Part shown: positions 47,155-55,804 of the stretch, one piece after another
How positions within the stretch are numbered: position 1 is the stretch's first letter
Layout: the number at the start of each line of letters is the position of its first letter
Assembly: GCA_947589745.1 (NCBI GenBank)
Contig: CANQCS010000008.1
Coordinates: forward strand, 1 to 64,000
Direction: 5' to 3'
From: an uncultured Oscillospiraceae bacterium
Lineage (GTDB): Bacteria > Bacillota > Clostridia > Oscillospirales > Oscillospiraceae
Length of the DNA: 64,000 bases
The notes under the pieces: model-generated
Databases searched by the model: none
What the model was told of the DNA's origin: nothing
The model's input: the letters and a program-made list of their open reading frames with translations, nothing else
Position numbers and translations under genes: made by a program

Positions 47155-48516
47155 TTACCAGCTGCTCTCCAGGAACAGGTCGCCGCTGCTGGTCTCCGCG
47201 TCGATGCGGATGCTTCCGTCGCCGCACTCATAGCGGCCGTTGGACCGCTGGTCCATGGCAAAAGGACCGATGGACAGATCGCCGTTGCCGGTCCTCCACT
47301 TCAGCTGGAACCCCGCGTCCTCCGGCAGGACCAGGGTGATATCTCCGCTGCCCGTCTCCACATCCAGGGCATTGGCATAGCTGTCCATGAGCGTCAGGAG
47401 CACGTGCCCGCTGCCGGCCTCCACGGCCAGATTCATGCCGTTGTTCACCTGCAGCTCCACATCCCCGGAACCGGTGGTGACATCGGCGTTCCACAGGTAT
47501 TCGGCGATGCCGCTGACGCTGCCGCTGCCGGTGGCGATCTCCAGGTCCTCACTGACCACCAGCCCCTCCAGCGTCACATTCCCGCTGCCGGTCTCCACCG
47601 ACACGTTCCCGTAGGTGTCCCCGCGCAGGTCCACACTGGCGCTGTCCGTCTCGATCTCCAGATATGGACTCAGCCAGTTGGGGACCCACACCTCCAGCTC
47701 CTCCGCCCCGGCGTTCGGGGAGATCGTCAACTCCCCGCCGCGGATGGACCAGACCGCCTCGCCCCCGCGGGTCCGGAACCAGGGAAAGCCGCTGTCATCC
47801 GATGCGACACTGACACAGCCGGTGGGCCAGTCGATGCGGATAGTGTTCAGCATCTCCCCGGCCACGCTCTCCATCCGCCACTCGGTGGACATCCCGTCGC
47901 TCCAATGGGCGAAGCAGTATTCGCTGTCGGTAACGGGGTCGGTGACGAGCTGGACCTCCGTCCCGCCGGTGTCGGTCACTTCCGTGGCGGTGTCGCCCTC
48001 ATACCGGGAGTACCCCTCCCCTGGGTAGATCGAAGGGGCCCCGGCCGGCAGGTCCGGCATGGTGCTTTCCTCTGTGTAGTACGTAACTGAGTCTATAGCC
48101 GTCTGCCGGTAGCCAAAGGCCCACACGAGCCACCGCACCCCGGTGACCACCACCGCCACAGCCGCCACCACCCAGAGCACACGGATGATCGTCCGGTTCC
48201 GGTCCCGGGGCGGCCGGTAGGCCCGCTTTCCGCCGCCGCCCCCGGCGGGCGGGTCCGGGTACACCGGCGGCATCACCGGCGCGTCCGGGTCGGTCATGGC
48301 CTCCGGGGGCAGGCCCGCCTCCTGGAGGATGCGCCGGGCGATGGTGTCCAGGTCCTCCATGGACCCCACGGCCTCCTCCTCGGTCATGCCCTCCTCCATG
48401 CGGTCGGCTAGCATCTCGGCGTAGTACACCAGCCACTCCTCGGCCTGGGCCTTCTCCAGCGCGCCCAGGCGGCGATATAGGTCATTGAGAAACTGTACTC
48501 GCGTCATCTTCCGCAC
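47155..48516 (-). CDS. DUF1700-like N-terminus plus DUF4097-type beta-repeat protein
   Basis: MTRVQFLNDLYRRLGALEKAQAEEWLVYYAEMLADRMEEGMTEEEAVGSMEDLDTIARRIL; C-terminal TGSGNVTLEGL...TGSGSVSGI...TTGSGDVELQVN...TGSGDITLVLP repeats. Confidence 0.9.
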   Translation of the reverse strand: MRKMTRVQFLNDLYRRLGALEKAQAEEWLVYYAEMLADRMEEGMTEEEAVGSMEDLDTIARRILQEAGLPPEAMTDPDAPVMPPVYPDPPAGGGGGKRAYRPPRDRNRTIIRVLWVVAAVAVVVTGVRWLVWAFGYRQTAIDSVTYYTEESTMPDLPAGAPSIYPGEGYSRYEGDTATEVTDTGGTEVQLVTDPVTDSEYCFAHWSDGMSTEWRMESVAGEMLNTIRIDWPTGCVSVASDDSGFPWFRTRGGEAVWSIRGGELTISPNAGAEELEVWVPNWLSPYLEIETDSASVDLRGDTYGNVSVETGSGNVTLEGLVVSEDLEIATGSGSVSGIAEYLWNADVTTGSGDVELQVNNGMNLAVEAGSGHVLLTLMDSYANALDVETGSGDITLVLPEDAGFQLKWRTGNGDLSIGPFAMDQRSNGRYECGDGSIRIDAETSSGDLFLESSW

Positions 48517-48826
48517 ACTCCTTTATCAGCGCAAATACCCTCTCCAGCTCCGGTATGCTCTCCAGGAACTGGTCGATCTGTCTCTGTCCCGCCGGGGTGA
48601 GGCGGTAGAACTTCCGCAGCCGCCCGCTGTGGGCCACGGAGTAGACGGAGAGGCACCCGGTGCTCTCCAGCCGCCGCAGGATGGGGTACAGGGTGGACTC
48701 GGACACCTGGATGCTGCCGGACAGGTCCTTGATGATCTGGTAGCCGTAGGAGTCCCGCCGCCGCAGCACGGACAGCACACAGATGTCCAGCAGCCCCCGC
48801 TTCAACTGTGGGTCCAACACAGGCAT
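48482..48826 (-). CDS. PadR-family transcriptional regulator
   Basis: MPVLDPQLKRGLLDICVLSVLRRRDSYGYQIIKDLSGSIQVSESTLYPILRRLESTGCLSVYSVAHSGRLRKFYRLTPAGQRQIDQFL. Confidence 0.96.
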   Translation of the reverse strand: MPVLDPQLKRGLLDICVLSVLRRRDSYGYQIIKDLSGSIQVSESTLYPILRRLESTGCLSVYSVAHSGRLRKFYRLTPAGQRQIDQFLESIPELERVFALIKECAEDDASTVSQ

Positions 48827-48839
48827 ATCCCCCCTTTCA

Positions 48840-48874
48840 CATAATACTATATCATACATAGTATTATGTGTCAA
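48840..48874 (-). promoter_or_regulatory. PadR promoter with an operator palindrome filling the spacer
   Basis: CATAATACTAT-N7-ATAGTATTATG (48840-48868) overlapping minus-strand TTGACA - 17 nt - TATAGT. Confidence 0.85.
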
Positions 48875-49030
48875 GTGGTATTGAGATTTTTCTGATTGGG
48901 GATTGGGGCTGGAGATTGCGGATGACGCCGGGGGTGAGGGAGCAGCTCAGGAAGCGGCCTGATAGATGCGCACCCATCAGGCGCGGCCACGAGAAACGCG
49001 AACAGCCGGGGCATTCATTGATAACATGAT

Positions 49031-49187
49031 AATACTTTTTCTTGAAAGAAAAAGTATCAAAAAGAACTTTCATATCGCTACCAAAACGTTGCTATTCCTG
49101 CATTTTCCACACGGTAACATTATATTGTTTTAATTGAAGAATTCCAATATTTCCCGCACGGTAACGATATATGGTTTTCATTGAAGA
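49031..49187 (+). repeat. Dispersed MITE-like element, copy G (~157 bp, duplicated tail)
   Basis: atactttttcttgaaagaaaaagtatcaaaaagaactttcatatcgctaccaaaacgttgctattcctgcattttccacacggtaac..., then a second cccgcacggtaacgatatatggttttcattgaagaatcgtat. Confidence 0.92.
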
Positions 49188-49421
49188 ATCGTATGAGACG
49201 CTTTTCTCCCACCTTGCGCCCACGTTTCTTGGGCTCAATCGCATCTATGCCGCCCGCATCATAAGCTTTGAAGATCATCCGCACAGTTTTATCGGAGAAA
49301 CCTGTTGCCTCGCATATTTCTTTTACTTCCTTTCCTTCCGCCTGAGGCTGAGTGCGACCTTCTTGATCTCGTACACCGTTTCCGGGCTGGCTTTGCGATA
49401 GTCTGTCCCTGTCTTTTTCAT
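49180..49421 (-). pseudogene. IS630-like transposase N-terminal HTH remnant (frameshifted, truncated)
   Basis: Minus strand MKKTGTDYRKASPETVYEIKKVALSL, frameshift, QAEGKEVKEICEATGFSDKTVRMIFKAYDAGGIDAIEPKKRGRKVGEKRLIR, then runs into repeat copy G. Confidence 0.75.
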
Positions 49422-49492
49422 GGCTGTATTATACTTCTCTCACACCCCTTCAGGTAGTTCTTTTGCGATTATTTTATTGCCGGAGTAATATT

Positions 49493-49822
49493 TCAAAAGA
49501 ATTTGTACCACACAAAGCCCGCCAGGGCCAGCTGGGCGACAAGGATCAGGGGCATCCCCCACACGAAATACCAGTGCTTGGTCTTATGGTGGAACACCCG
49601 CATCCCCAGGATGGCCCCTACGCTGCCGCCCAGGAGGGCGGAGAGGAACAGCGTCTTCTCCGGGATGCGCCACTTGTCCCGCTTGGCCCGGCGCTTGTCG
49701 GACCACATGAGGCAGAAGGCGGCCAGATTCACGAGCGCCAGCCACCCGAGCAGGAGCGCCCACGGGGACCCCAGCAGGACAGAGAACGTGTCGCCGGAGG
49801 CGCTAGGAAAGAATGCGTTCAT
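49493..49822 (-). CDS. DUF1294 family membrane protein
   Basis: NLAAFCLMWSDKRRAKRDKWRIPEKTLFLSALLGGSVGAILGMRVFHHKTKHWYFVWGMPLILVAQL. Confidence 0.92.
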   Translation of the reverse strand: MNAFFPSASGDTFSVLLGSPWALLLGWLALVNLAAFCLMWSDKRRAKRDKWRIPEKTLFLSALLGGSVGAILGMRVFHHKTKHWYFVWGMPLILVAQLALAGFVWYKFF

Positions 49823-49830
49823 TGGGCCCC

Positions 49831-50982
49831 TCACTTCCGCGGCTCTGCCGGTCCCAGGCTCCCCAGCACCAGGTCGAAGGCCAGCCTCAGCCCCGGCAGC
49901 AGGGAGTCAATTTCCACATACTCCTCCCGGGTGTGGGCCCCGCCGCCCTCATAGCAGCCGATGCACACCGCCGGGATGCCCAGGGAGAGGGGCACGTTGC
50001 AGTCGGTGGAGCCGGGGGAGAAGGTGATCTCCGCGCCGAAGTGCTCCCGCACCGCCGCCGCGGCCCGGTCCATCAGGGCCTGCTCCGCCGCCGGGTCCAC
50101 GTCGCCGGAGCAGGGGCGGTCGCCAATCAGCTCCGCAGTGACGCCCACGCCCTTGGCCCGGTAGAAGTCCAGGGCGGCGTGCAGATGGCGCTCCATAATG
50201 GCCAGGGAGTCCCGGTCGTCGGAGCGGAACTCGTAGAGCATCTCCGCCTGCTGGGCGATGGTATTGACGGAGGTGCCGCCGGAGATGGTGCCCACGTTGT
50301 AGGTGGTCCTGCCGCCCTCCGGCACCTTCATGGTGTAGAGGGTGTCGATGAGGGAGGCCAGGTAGGCGATGGCGTTGCGGTTGCCGAACTTCGCATAGGA
50401 GTGGCCGCCCTCGGTGGTGATCTCCACCCGGTAGCGCCTGGATCCCACCGCCGCGTTCACCCCGCCGGAGCAGGTGCCGTCAAAGGAGAAGAAAGCACGG
50501 ACCCGGTCCCCGAAGGTGTCCATGATTCGGCGGGAGCCCCGCAGGTTGCCCAACCCCTCCTCGCCGGAGTTGATGACCAGGAGCAGGCCGCCCTCCTGGG
50601 GACAGAGGCGGTGCTCCGCGATATACTTGGCGGCCATCAGCAGAGCCACCACATTGGCGGTGTCGTCGCCTACGCCGGGGCACTGGATCCTGCCGCCCTC
50701 TACCACCAGCGGCAGCGCCTCGGTATCGGGGAACACCACGTCGCTGTGGGCCATAAAGACGGTGAGGGGGCCGTCCGTGCCGCCCACGGGATAGATCACG
50801 TTCAGCGCCTCGTCGATGTAAACGCCTTGGGCGCCCTGCTTCTCCAGCCACAGCTTGCAGAAGGCGGCCCGCCGCTCCTCGTGGTTGGAGGGGGCGGGAA
50901 TTCGCGCCAGATTCAGGAGAAGGTCCAAGGCCTCCTGCCGGTGTTGCTCGATGTACTCCAGGATGGATGGGGACAGCGACAT
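49831..50982 (-). CDS. M20-family metallopeptidase (carboxypeptidase G2/T-like)
   Basis: LTVFMAHSDVVFPDTEALPLVVEGGRIQCPGVGDDTANVVALLMAAKYIAEHRLCPQEGGLLLVINSGEEGLGNLRGSRRIMDTFG; start trimmed to MSLSPSILEYIEQHRQEAL. Confidence 0.93.
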   Translation of the reverse strand: MSLSPSILEYIEQHRQEALDLLLNLARIPAPSNHEERRAAFCKLWLEKQGAQGVYIDEALNVIYPVGGTDGPLTVFMAHSDVVFPDTEALPLVVEGGRIQCPGVGDDTANVVALLMAAKYIAEHRLCPQEGGLLLVINSGEEGLGNLRGSRRIMDTFGDRVRAFFSFDGTCSGGVNAAVGSRRYRVEITTEGGHSYAKFGNRNAIAYLASLIDTLYTMKVPEGGRTTYNVGTISGGTSVNTIAQQAEMLYEFRSDDRDSLAIMERHLHAALDFYRAKGVGVTAELIGDRPCSGDVDPAAEQALMDRAAAAVREHFGAEITFSPGSTDCNVPLSLGIPAVCIGCYEGGGAHTREEYVEIDSLLPGLRLAFDLVLGSLGPAEPRK

Positions 50983-51203
50983 GGAAAACACCTCTTTCTC
51001 TTTGCCTCGCCCGGCCGCAGGCGGCCCGGCATTCATCGGTATTATGCAGCATTTTCCGGCGGGAATCAAGGGGGACGGCGTAAAACCGGAAATTTTGTCG
51101 AACCCGCAATGCAACAAGACAAATGGCCGATCCGGCCCATAAGGCAGACCAGACAAATGCGGCAGACAGCCCGTTTTGTGGGCCGTCTGCCGCATGGTTT
51201 TGG

Positions 51204-51896
51204 TCAACTGGTTCTGTTTCGCCGCCAGTGCCGGTACAGGAGCAGGGACAGCACCATCAGTCCCACCTCGACCCCCGCCGCGATGAGGAACGCCGGGGAG
51301 GTCACGTCGTAGATGTTTTTCCCCATCACGGCAAAGGACAGGACGGCGGACAGCAGGCCCAGCAGCGACCCGGCCAGATACTTGCCGTAGGGCAGGCCGC
51401 AGGCTCCCAGGTACATGCTCACCAGGTCGCCGGGGAGACAGCCCACGATCCGCACAAAGAAGGAGAAGAACAGGGCGTTCTGGCGGGGCGCGTCCCGCAG
51501 CAGGGCCAGCTTGGGGTGCTCCTCCGCCATCCGGGAGACGGCCCCGGCCCCCAGCCGCCGCCCCATGAGGAAGGGCAGGGAGACCATGACGGCGCTGCCG
51601 GCCAGGTTCACCGCGATGGCCACCGGCAGGGGAAACAGCAGCCCGCTGGCCATGTAGAGCAGCCCCACGTAGATGACCACCGTCACGCTCTTCAGCGCGA
51701 AGAGCCCCAGCAGGAGGACCGCCGCCGCCAGCCGGTTCCCGGAGGCGAGAGCCGCGATGCGCTCCGCCGTGATCTCGTCCCGGTGGAGAAAACACCACAG
51801 GATGACGGCCCCCCAGAGCAGGACGGGGAGCAGCTTTCGCACCGCAGAGAGGATATTCGGAGACGTGTCCCTCCGGGCCGGTCCCGGGGCCGTCAT
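51204..51896 (-). CDS. TVP38/TMEM64 family membrane protein
   Basis: YMASGLLFPLPVAIAVNLAGSAVMVSLPFLMGRRLGAGAVSRM...FFSFFVRIVGCLPGDLVSMYLGACGLPYGKYLAGSLLGLLSAVL. Confidence 0.92.
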   Translation of the reverse strand: MTAPGPARRDTSPNILSAVRKLLPVLLWGAVILWCFLHRDEITAERIAALASGNRLAAAVLLLGLFALKSVTVVIYVGLLYMASGLLFPLPVAIAVNLAGSAVMVSLPFLMGRRLGAGAVSRMAEEHPKLALLRDAPRQNALFFSFFVRIVGCLPGDLVSMYLGACGLPYGKYLAGSLLGLLSAVLSFAVMGKNIYDVTSPAFLIAAGVEVGLMVLSLLLYRHWRRNRTS

Positions 51897-52708
51897 AGCG
51901 CCTCACCGTCCCACCGCGCCCGGGCCTCGCGGTAGAACACGTCCAGCACCCCCAGATAGGGCTCCTTCCAGGGCTTGTTGCGGCCGAAGTAGTGGATGAC
52001 CACGGTGTTCTCCCGCACCCAGTCCAGGTCCCGCTTGGGGTTCCGCAGGTCCGCGTTGTGCTGGGCCAGGGTCCGGTCGCTGAGGTTGTAGATCATGGTG
52101 TCCAGCAGCTTCACCCGGTCCCCGTACAGGGCGGTGAGGATATCCTGGTCCGGCAGGATCAGCACCTGCTCATAGGTCAGGGCGTAGGCCTGGATGGCCC
52201 CGATATCCAGCTCCTTCCGCAGCAGGCGCAGATTCATCATCATCACGCCGGTGTTGATATAGGGCACATCCTTCTCGATCCCCAGCCGCACCCGGTTGGC
52301 CTTGGACAGCAGCTCCTGGGTGTGGGTGCAGGCCATGAACAGATTGCCCTCGAAATCACTCTCGTACAGCGGCACCAGGGAGTTGATGACCACGGTGTCC
52401 ACATCCAGATACAGCACCCGGTCCAGCTCCTCCGGCAGCAGCAGCGGCGCGGCCAGACGGTAGTAGATCTGGAGGGGATACCGCTTGCTGGTAGGAAATC
52501 CGTTGAACAGGTCCGCCGGCACGGGCACAAAACAGCAGGCGACAGAGTGGGGCGCGTAGGCCGCGATGTGCTCCATGTCCGCCTCGGTCAGATTGGAGTG
52601 GAGAATATAGGCGTCATACCGCTCCGCCCCGCCCCGGTCCGCGATGGAGTGCAGGCAGTCCAGCAGCAGGGATACGCACTTTTCATCAATGGAAAACAAG
52701 AGATTCAT
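51893..52708 (-). CDS. Glycosyltransferase family 8 protein
   Basis: MNLLFSIDEKCVSLLLDCLHSI...TSKRYPLQIYYRLAAPLLLPEELDRVLYLDVDTVVINSLVPLYESDFEGNLFMACTH...INTGVMMMNLRLLRKELDIGA...ILPDQDILTALYGDRVKLLD. Confidence 0.94.
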   Translation of the reverse strand: MNLLFSIDEKCVSLLLDCLHSIADRGGAERYDAYILHSNLTEADMEHIAAYAPHSVACCFVPVPADLFNGFPTSKRYPLQIYYRLAAPLLLPEELDRVLYLDVDTVVINSLVPLYESDFEGNLFMACTHTQELLSKANRVRLGIEKDVPYINTGVMMMNLRLLRKELDIGAIQAYALTYEQVLILPDQDILTALYGDRVKLLDTMIYNLSDRTLAQHNADLRNPKRDLDWVRENTVVIHYFGRNKPWKEPYLGVLDVFYREARARWDGEAL

Positions 52709-52727
52709 CCGTCTGTGTGCCTCCGTA

Positions 52728-53333
52728 TTACCCGTTCATGGCGGCCAGCAGGATGCGGGCACAGGTGTCGGTCCCCAGGCTGCCGCTGTCCAGGATCAGG
52801 TCGTAGTTGGACCAGTCCCGCCAGTCCTTGCCGGTGTTGGCGCCGTAGTACCGGCTCCGCTTCCGGTCGAACCGCTGTAAGGTGCTCTCCGCGTCCTCCA
52901 GCGGGATACCGTAGCCGGTGATGGTCCGCTCCAGGCGCAGGACCTTGTCGGCGTGGATAAAGACCCGCAGCACGTCCTTCCGGTCCGCCAGGGCGTTGAC
53001 AGCGCACCGGCCCACGAAGATGGCGGGACCGTGGGCGGCGCAGTCCTTGATGATCTTCTGTTCCTCCAGGTAGACCACGCCCTCGTTGGAGAGCCGCTCC
53101 GCCTTGGCTCCGCCGTTCACCTGGCCCAGCAGGTAGAGGGAGTAAAGCAGGCTGTTGGTGGCCTTTTCCTCGTACCGCTCGATCTGGTCCACAGCGAGCC
53201 CCAGTACCTGGGATACCCGCTCCAGAATGTCGCTGCCGTGGCAGGGCAGGCCGCTGAGCTCGGACAGCCGCTGCCCGATGCCGGTGCCGCCGCTGCCGTA
53301 TTCCCGCTCGATGGCAACATAGTGGTATTTCAC
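52728..53333 (-). CDS. Cytidylate kinase-like family protein
   Basis: MKYHYVAIEREYGSGGTGIGQRLSELSGLPCHGSDILERVSQVLGLAVDQIERYEEKATNSLLY...IFVGRCAVNALADRKDVLRVFIHADKVLRLERTI. Confidence 0.92.
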   Translation of the reverse strand: MKYHYVAIEREYGSGGTGIGQRLSELSGLPCHGSDILERVSQVLGLAVDQIERYEEKATNSLLYSLYLLGQVNGGAKAERLSNEGVVYLEEQKIIKDCAAHGPAIFVGRCAVNALADRKDVLRVFIHADKVLRLERTITGYGIPLEDAESTLQRFDRKRSRYYGANTGKDWRDWSNYDLILDSGSLGTDTCARILLAAMNG

Positions 53334-53350
53334 TGCCGGTCACTCCTTCC

Positions 53351-53842
53351 TTATGTGAATCCGATCCTTCCGTTGGGGACGGGCTCCTGGTCCGCCGGCA
53401 TTTCGATGCCGGTCCTCTGGATCTGCCTGGCGTTTCGGTCCAGGAGGGAGAGACAGCGGGAGAAGGCGCTGAATTCCTCCTCCGACATTCCCTCCCGGAG
53501 GGCGGCGGAGAAGGCGTCCCGGAGCTTCCGCCCCCGCCGGATGACGGGGCGGGCCTTCTCCGTGCAGACCAGCTTCACCTTCCGCCGGTCCCCGTCTATC
53601 CCCCGGCGCTCCAGATACCCCTTCATCACCAGTTTGTTGATGTTCACCGACAGGATGGTCTCCTTGAAGCCAGTGTGGCGGCTGATCTCCTTGGCGGTGC
53701 AGTGCTCCGGGCTGTCCGACAGAAACATCAGGATGTCAAAGGCCATCCGGGGCATCCCCAGCTCCCGGCAGATGGGCTTGCAGCAGGCCCCGTAGGCCTC
53801 GATGCAGTTCTGCATGATGGTCACGCTGCGCTCGGGTGTCAT
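53351..53842 (-). CDS. MarR-family transcriptional regulator
   Basis: LGMPRMAFDILMFLSDSPEHCTAKEISRHTGFKETILSVNINKLVMKGYLERRGIDGDRRKVKLVCTEKARPVIRRGRKLRDAF. Confidence 0.92.
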   Translation of the reverse strand: MTPERSVTIMQNCIEAYGACCKPICRELGMPRMAFDILMFLSDSPEHCTAKEISRHTGFKETILSVNINKLVMKGYLERRGIDGDRRKVKLVCTEKARPVIRRGRKLRDAFSAALREGMSEEEFSAFSRCLSLLDRNARQIQRTGIEMPADQEPVPNGRIGFT

Positions 53843-54078
53843 ACTCCGCCCCTCCCCAGGTCCAGAAGAAAAACTCCATTTTTGGATTTTCTAAAAATTA
53901 ACACAGGGGAGCGGTAAAGTCAATGCCCGGCCTGTAAACGTTTTGTGAACAGTCGGGGGCGCATGGGGGCAGGGACGAGGCGGCCCGCGGACCAAACCGC
54001 AGCGCGGATTTCCCGCTGTGCCCCTGCCGCCGGGAGCGGCGCGGGCGGAGAAAGCGGCAAGGGATTTTCGGTGGGTAG

Positions 54079-54107
54079 TTGACAGATCCATGGATTGCCT
54101 GTAAAAT
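54079..54107 (+). promoter_or_regulatory. Promoter of cobalamin operon 1
   Basis: TTGACA - 17 nt - TAAAAT. Confidence 0.8.
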
Positions 54108-54121
54108 AGGATCACAAAAAT

Positions 54122-54322
54122 GTGTAAGTGCTCCCACGGGCGTCCGGCCCGCGGGGGAGAATAGGAAACCGGGTGGGAATCCCGGACGGTACCGCCGCTG
54201 TATGCGTCCAGGCCGCTGTCCACAGATGAAAATCGGTCACTGGGAAACCGGGAAGGCCGGACAGCCGCCGCGAGAGGGTCGTCCTCTCTGAAAACGCGAG
54301 TCAGAAGACCTGCTTACAGATG
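54122..54322 (+). promoter_or_regulatory. Cobalamin riboswitch 1
   Basis: gtaagtgctcccacgg...gggagaataggaaaccgggtgggaatcccggacggtaccgccgctgta...cggtcactgggaaaccgggaaggc...gcgagtcagaagacctgc. Confidence 0.96.
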
Positions 54323-54373
54323 GATGCTTCTCCCGCGATGTACGGGCCAGAGGCTTTTCTTGTTGCGGAAAAA

Positions 54374-54410
54374 CGGCCGCGGCAGCTTGTGCTGCCGCGG
54401 TTTTTTGTTT
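54374..54410 (+). terminator. Riboswitch-1 expression-platform terminator
   Basis: gccgcggcagcttgtgctgccgcggttttttg. Confidence 0.85.
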
Positions 54411-54439
54411 TCCTATTTATTCAGTGTGGGAGGCCGCCT

Positions 54440-55804
54440 ATGGAGAAAAAGAGTATCCCGCGCCTGGTGCTGGCCGGGACGGGCAGCGGGTGCGGCAAGA
54501 CCACCGTCACCTGCGCCATCCTCCAGGCCCTGGTGGACCGGGGGCTGCGGGTGGGGGCGTTCAAGTGCGGGCCGGACTATATCGACCCCATGTTCCACAG
54601 CCGGGTCATCGGGGCGAAGAGCTCCAATCTGGACGCCTTTTTCTTTGACGAGAACATCCTTCGATACCTGCTGGCGAAGAACGGCGCGGACCGGGATGTG
54701 TCCGTCATCGAGGGGGTCATGGGCTTCTACGACGGCATGGGGCTCACCGACACCCGGGCCAGCACCTGGGAGACCGCGAAAATCGCCGGGAGCCCCGTGG
54801 TGCTGGTGGTGCCGGCCAAGGGCGCGTCCCTGTCGGTGCTGGCGGAGATCGAGGGGTTCCTGGACTTCCGGCCGGACAGCGGCATCCGGGGCGTCATTTT
54901 GGACCGGTGCGGCGGGATGCTGTACGAGGCCCTGGCCGGGGCCATCCGGGAGCGGTTCGGCGGACGGGTACGGCCCCTGGGGTATCTGCCGGACCTCCCG
55001 GCGGCGGGACTGGAGAGCCGCCACCTGGGGCTGGTCACGGCGGCGGAGGTGGCGGACCTGAAGGACAAGCTCCGCCTGCTGGCGCAGGCCGCGGAGAAGA
55101 CCATCGACCTGGACGGCCTGCTGGCCCTGGCCCGGGAGGCCCCGCCGGTGGCGTATGAGCCGGTGGAGCTGCCCCGCTTTGACCAGCCGGTGCGCATCGC
55201 CGTGGCCCGGGACAGGGCGTTCTGCTTCTACTACGAGGACAGTTTGGAGGCGCTGACCGAGATGGGCGCGGAGCTGGTGCCGTTCAGCCCCCTGGAGGAT
55301 GAGGCGCTGCCGGAGGAGATCCACGGCCTGTACCTGGGCGGCGGGTACCCGGAGTTGTACGGGGAACAGCTCTCCCGGAACGCCGGGATGTTGGCCTCGG
55401 TGAAAAGCGCACTGGCGGCGGAACTGCCCTGCATCGCCGAGTGCGGCGGCTTCATGTACCTGACAGAGGCCATCGGGGACTGGCCCATGGTGGGCTTTCT
55501 GCCCGTAACGTGCTTTGACACCGGGCATCTGACCCGGTTCGGATACGTCACCCTGACGGCCAAGAGGGACAATCTGCTCTGCCGGGCCGGGGAGAGCATC
55601 CGGGGCCACGAGTTTCACCACTGGGATGCCGGGGACCCCGGCGGGGATTTTACGGCGGAGAAGTCCGCCGGGCGGCGCTGGGACTGCGTCCACGCCACGG
55701 ATACGCTCTACGCCGGGTTCCCCCACTTCCACTTTTACGCCCGGCCGCAGTTTGCGGAGAATTTTTATCGAGCCTGTATGAAGGAGAAGAAACGCCATGT
55801 TTGA
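54440..55804 (+). CDS. cbiA: Cobyrinate a,c-diamide synthase
   Basis: IPRLVLAGTGSGCGKTTVTCAILQALVDRGLRVGAFKCGPDYIDPMFHSRVIGAKSSNLDAFF...LYLGGGYPELYGEQLSRNAGMLASVKSALAAELPCIAECGGFMYL. Confidence 0.96.
   Translation: MEKKSIPRLVLAGTGSGCGKTTVTCAILQALVDRGLRVGAFKCGPDYIDPMFHSRVIGAKSSNLDAFFFDENILRYLLAKNGADRDVSVIEGVMGFYDGMGLTDTRASTWETAKIAGSPVVLVVPAKGASLSVLAEIEGFLDFRPDSGIRGVILDRCGGMLYEALAGAIRERFGGRVRPLGYLPDLPAAGLESRHLGLVTAAEVADLKDKLRLLAQAAEKTIDLDGLLALAREAPPVAYEPVELPRFDQPVRIAVARDRAFCFYYEDSLEALTEMGAELVPFSPLEDEALPEEIHGLYLGGGYPELYGEQLSRNAGMLASVKSALAAELPCIAECGGFMYLTEAIGDWPMVGFLPVTCFDTGHLTRFGYVTLTAKRDNLLCRAGESIRGHEFHHWDAGDPGGDFTAEKSAGRRWDCVHATDTLYAGFPHFHFYARPQFAENFYRACMKEKKRHV

Noticed and set aside
45640-48090. 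816-aa plus-strand ORF and the 524-aa minus ORF at 45653-47227
   Set aside because: Shadow frames of dsdA and the DUF1700/DUF4097 gene; one also reads through repeat copy F
49831-51906. 691-aa ORF merging the M20 peptidase with upstream sequence
   Set aside because: Only the C-terminal part from 50982 is peptidase; the N-terminal part is an out-of-frame shadow of the TVP38 gene
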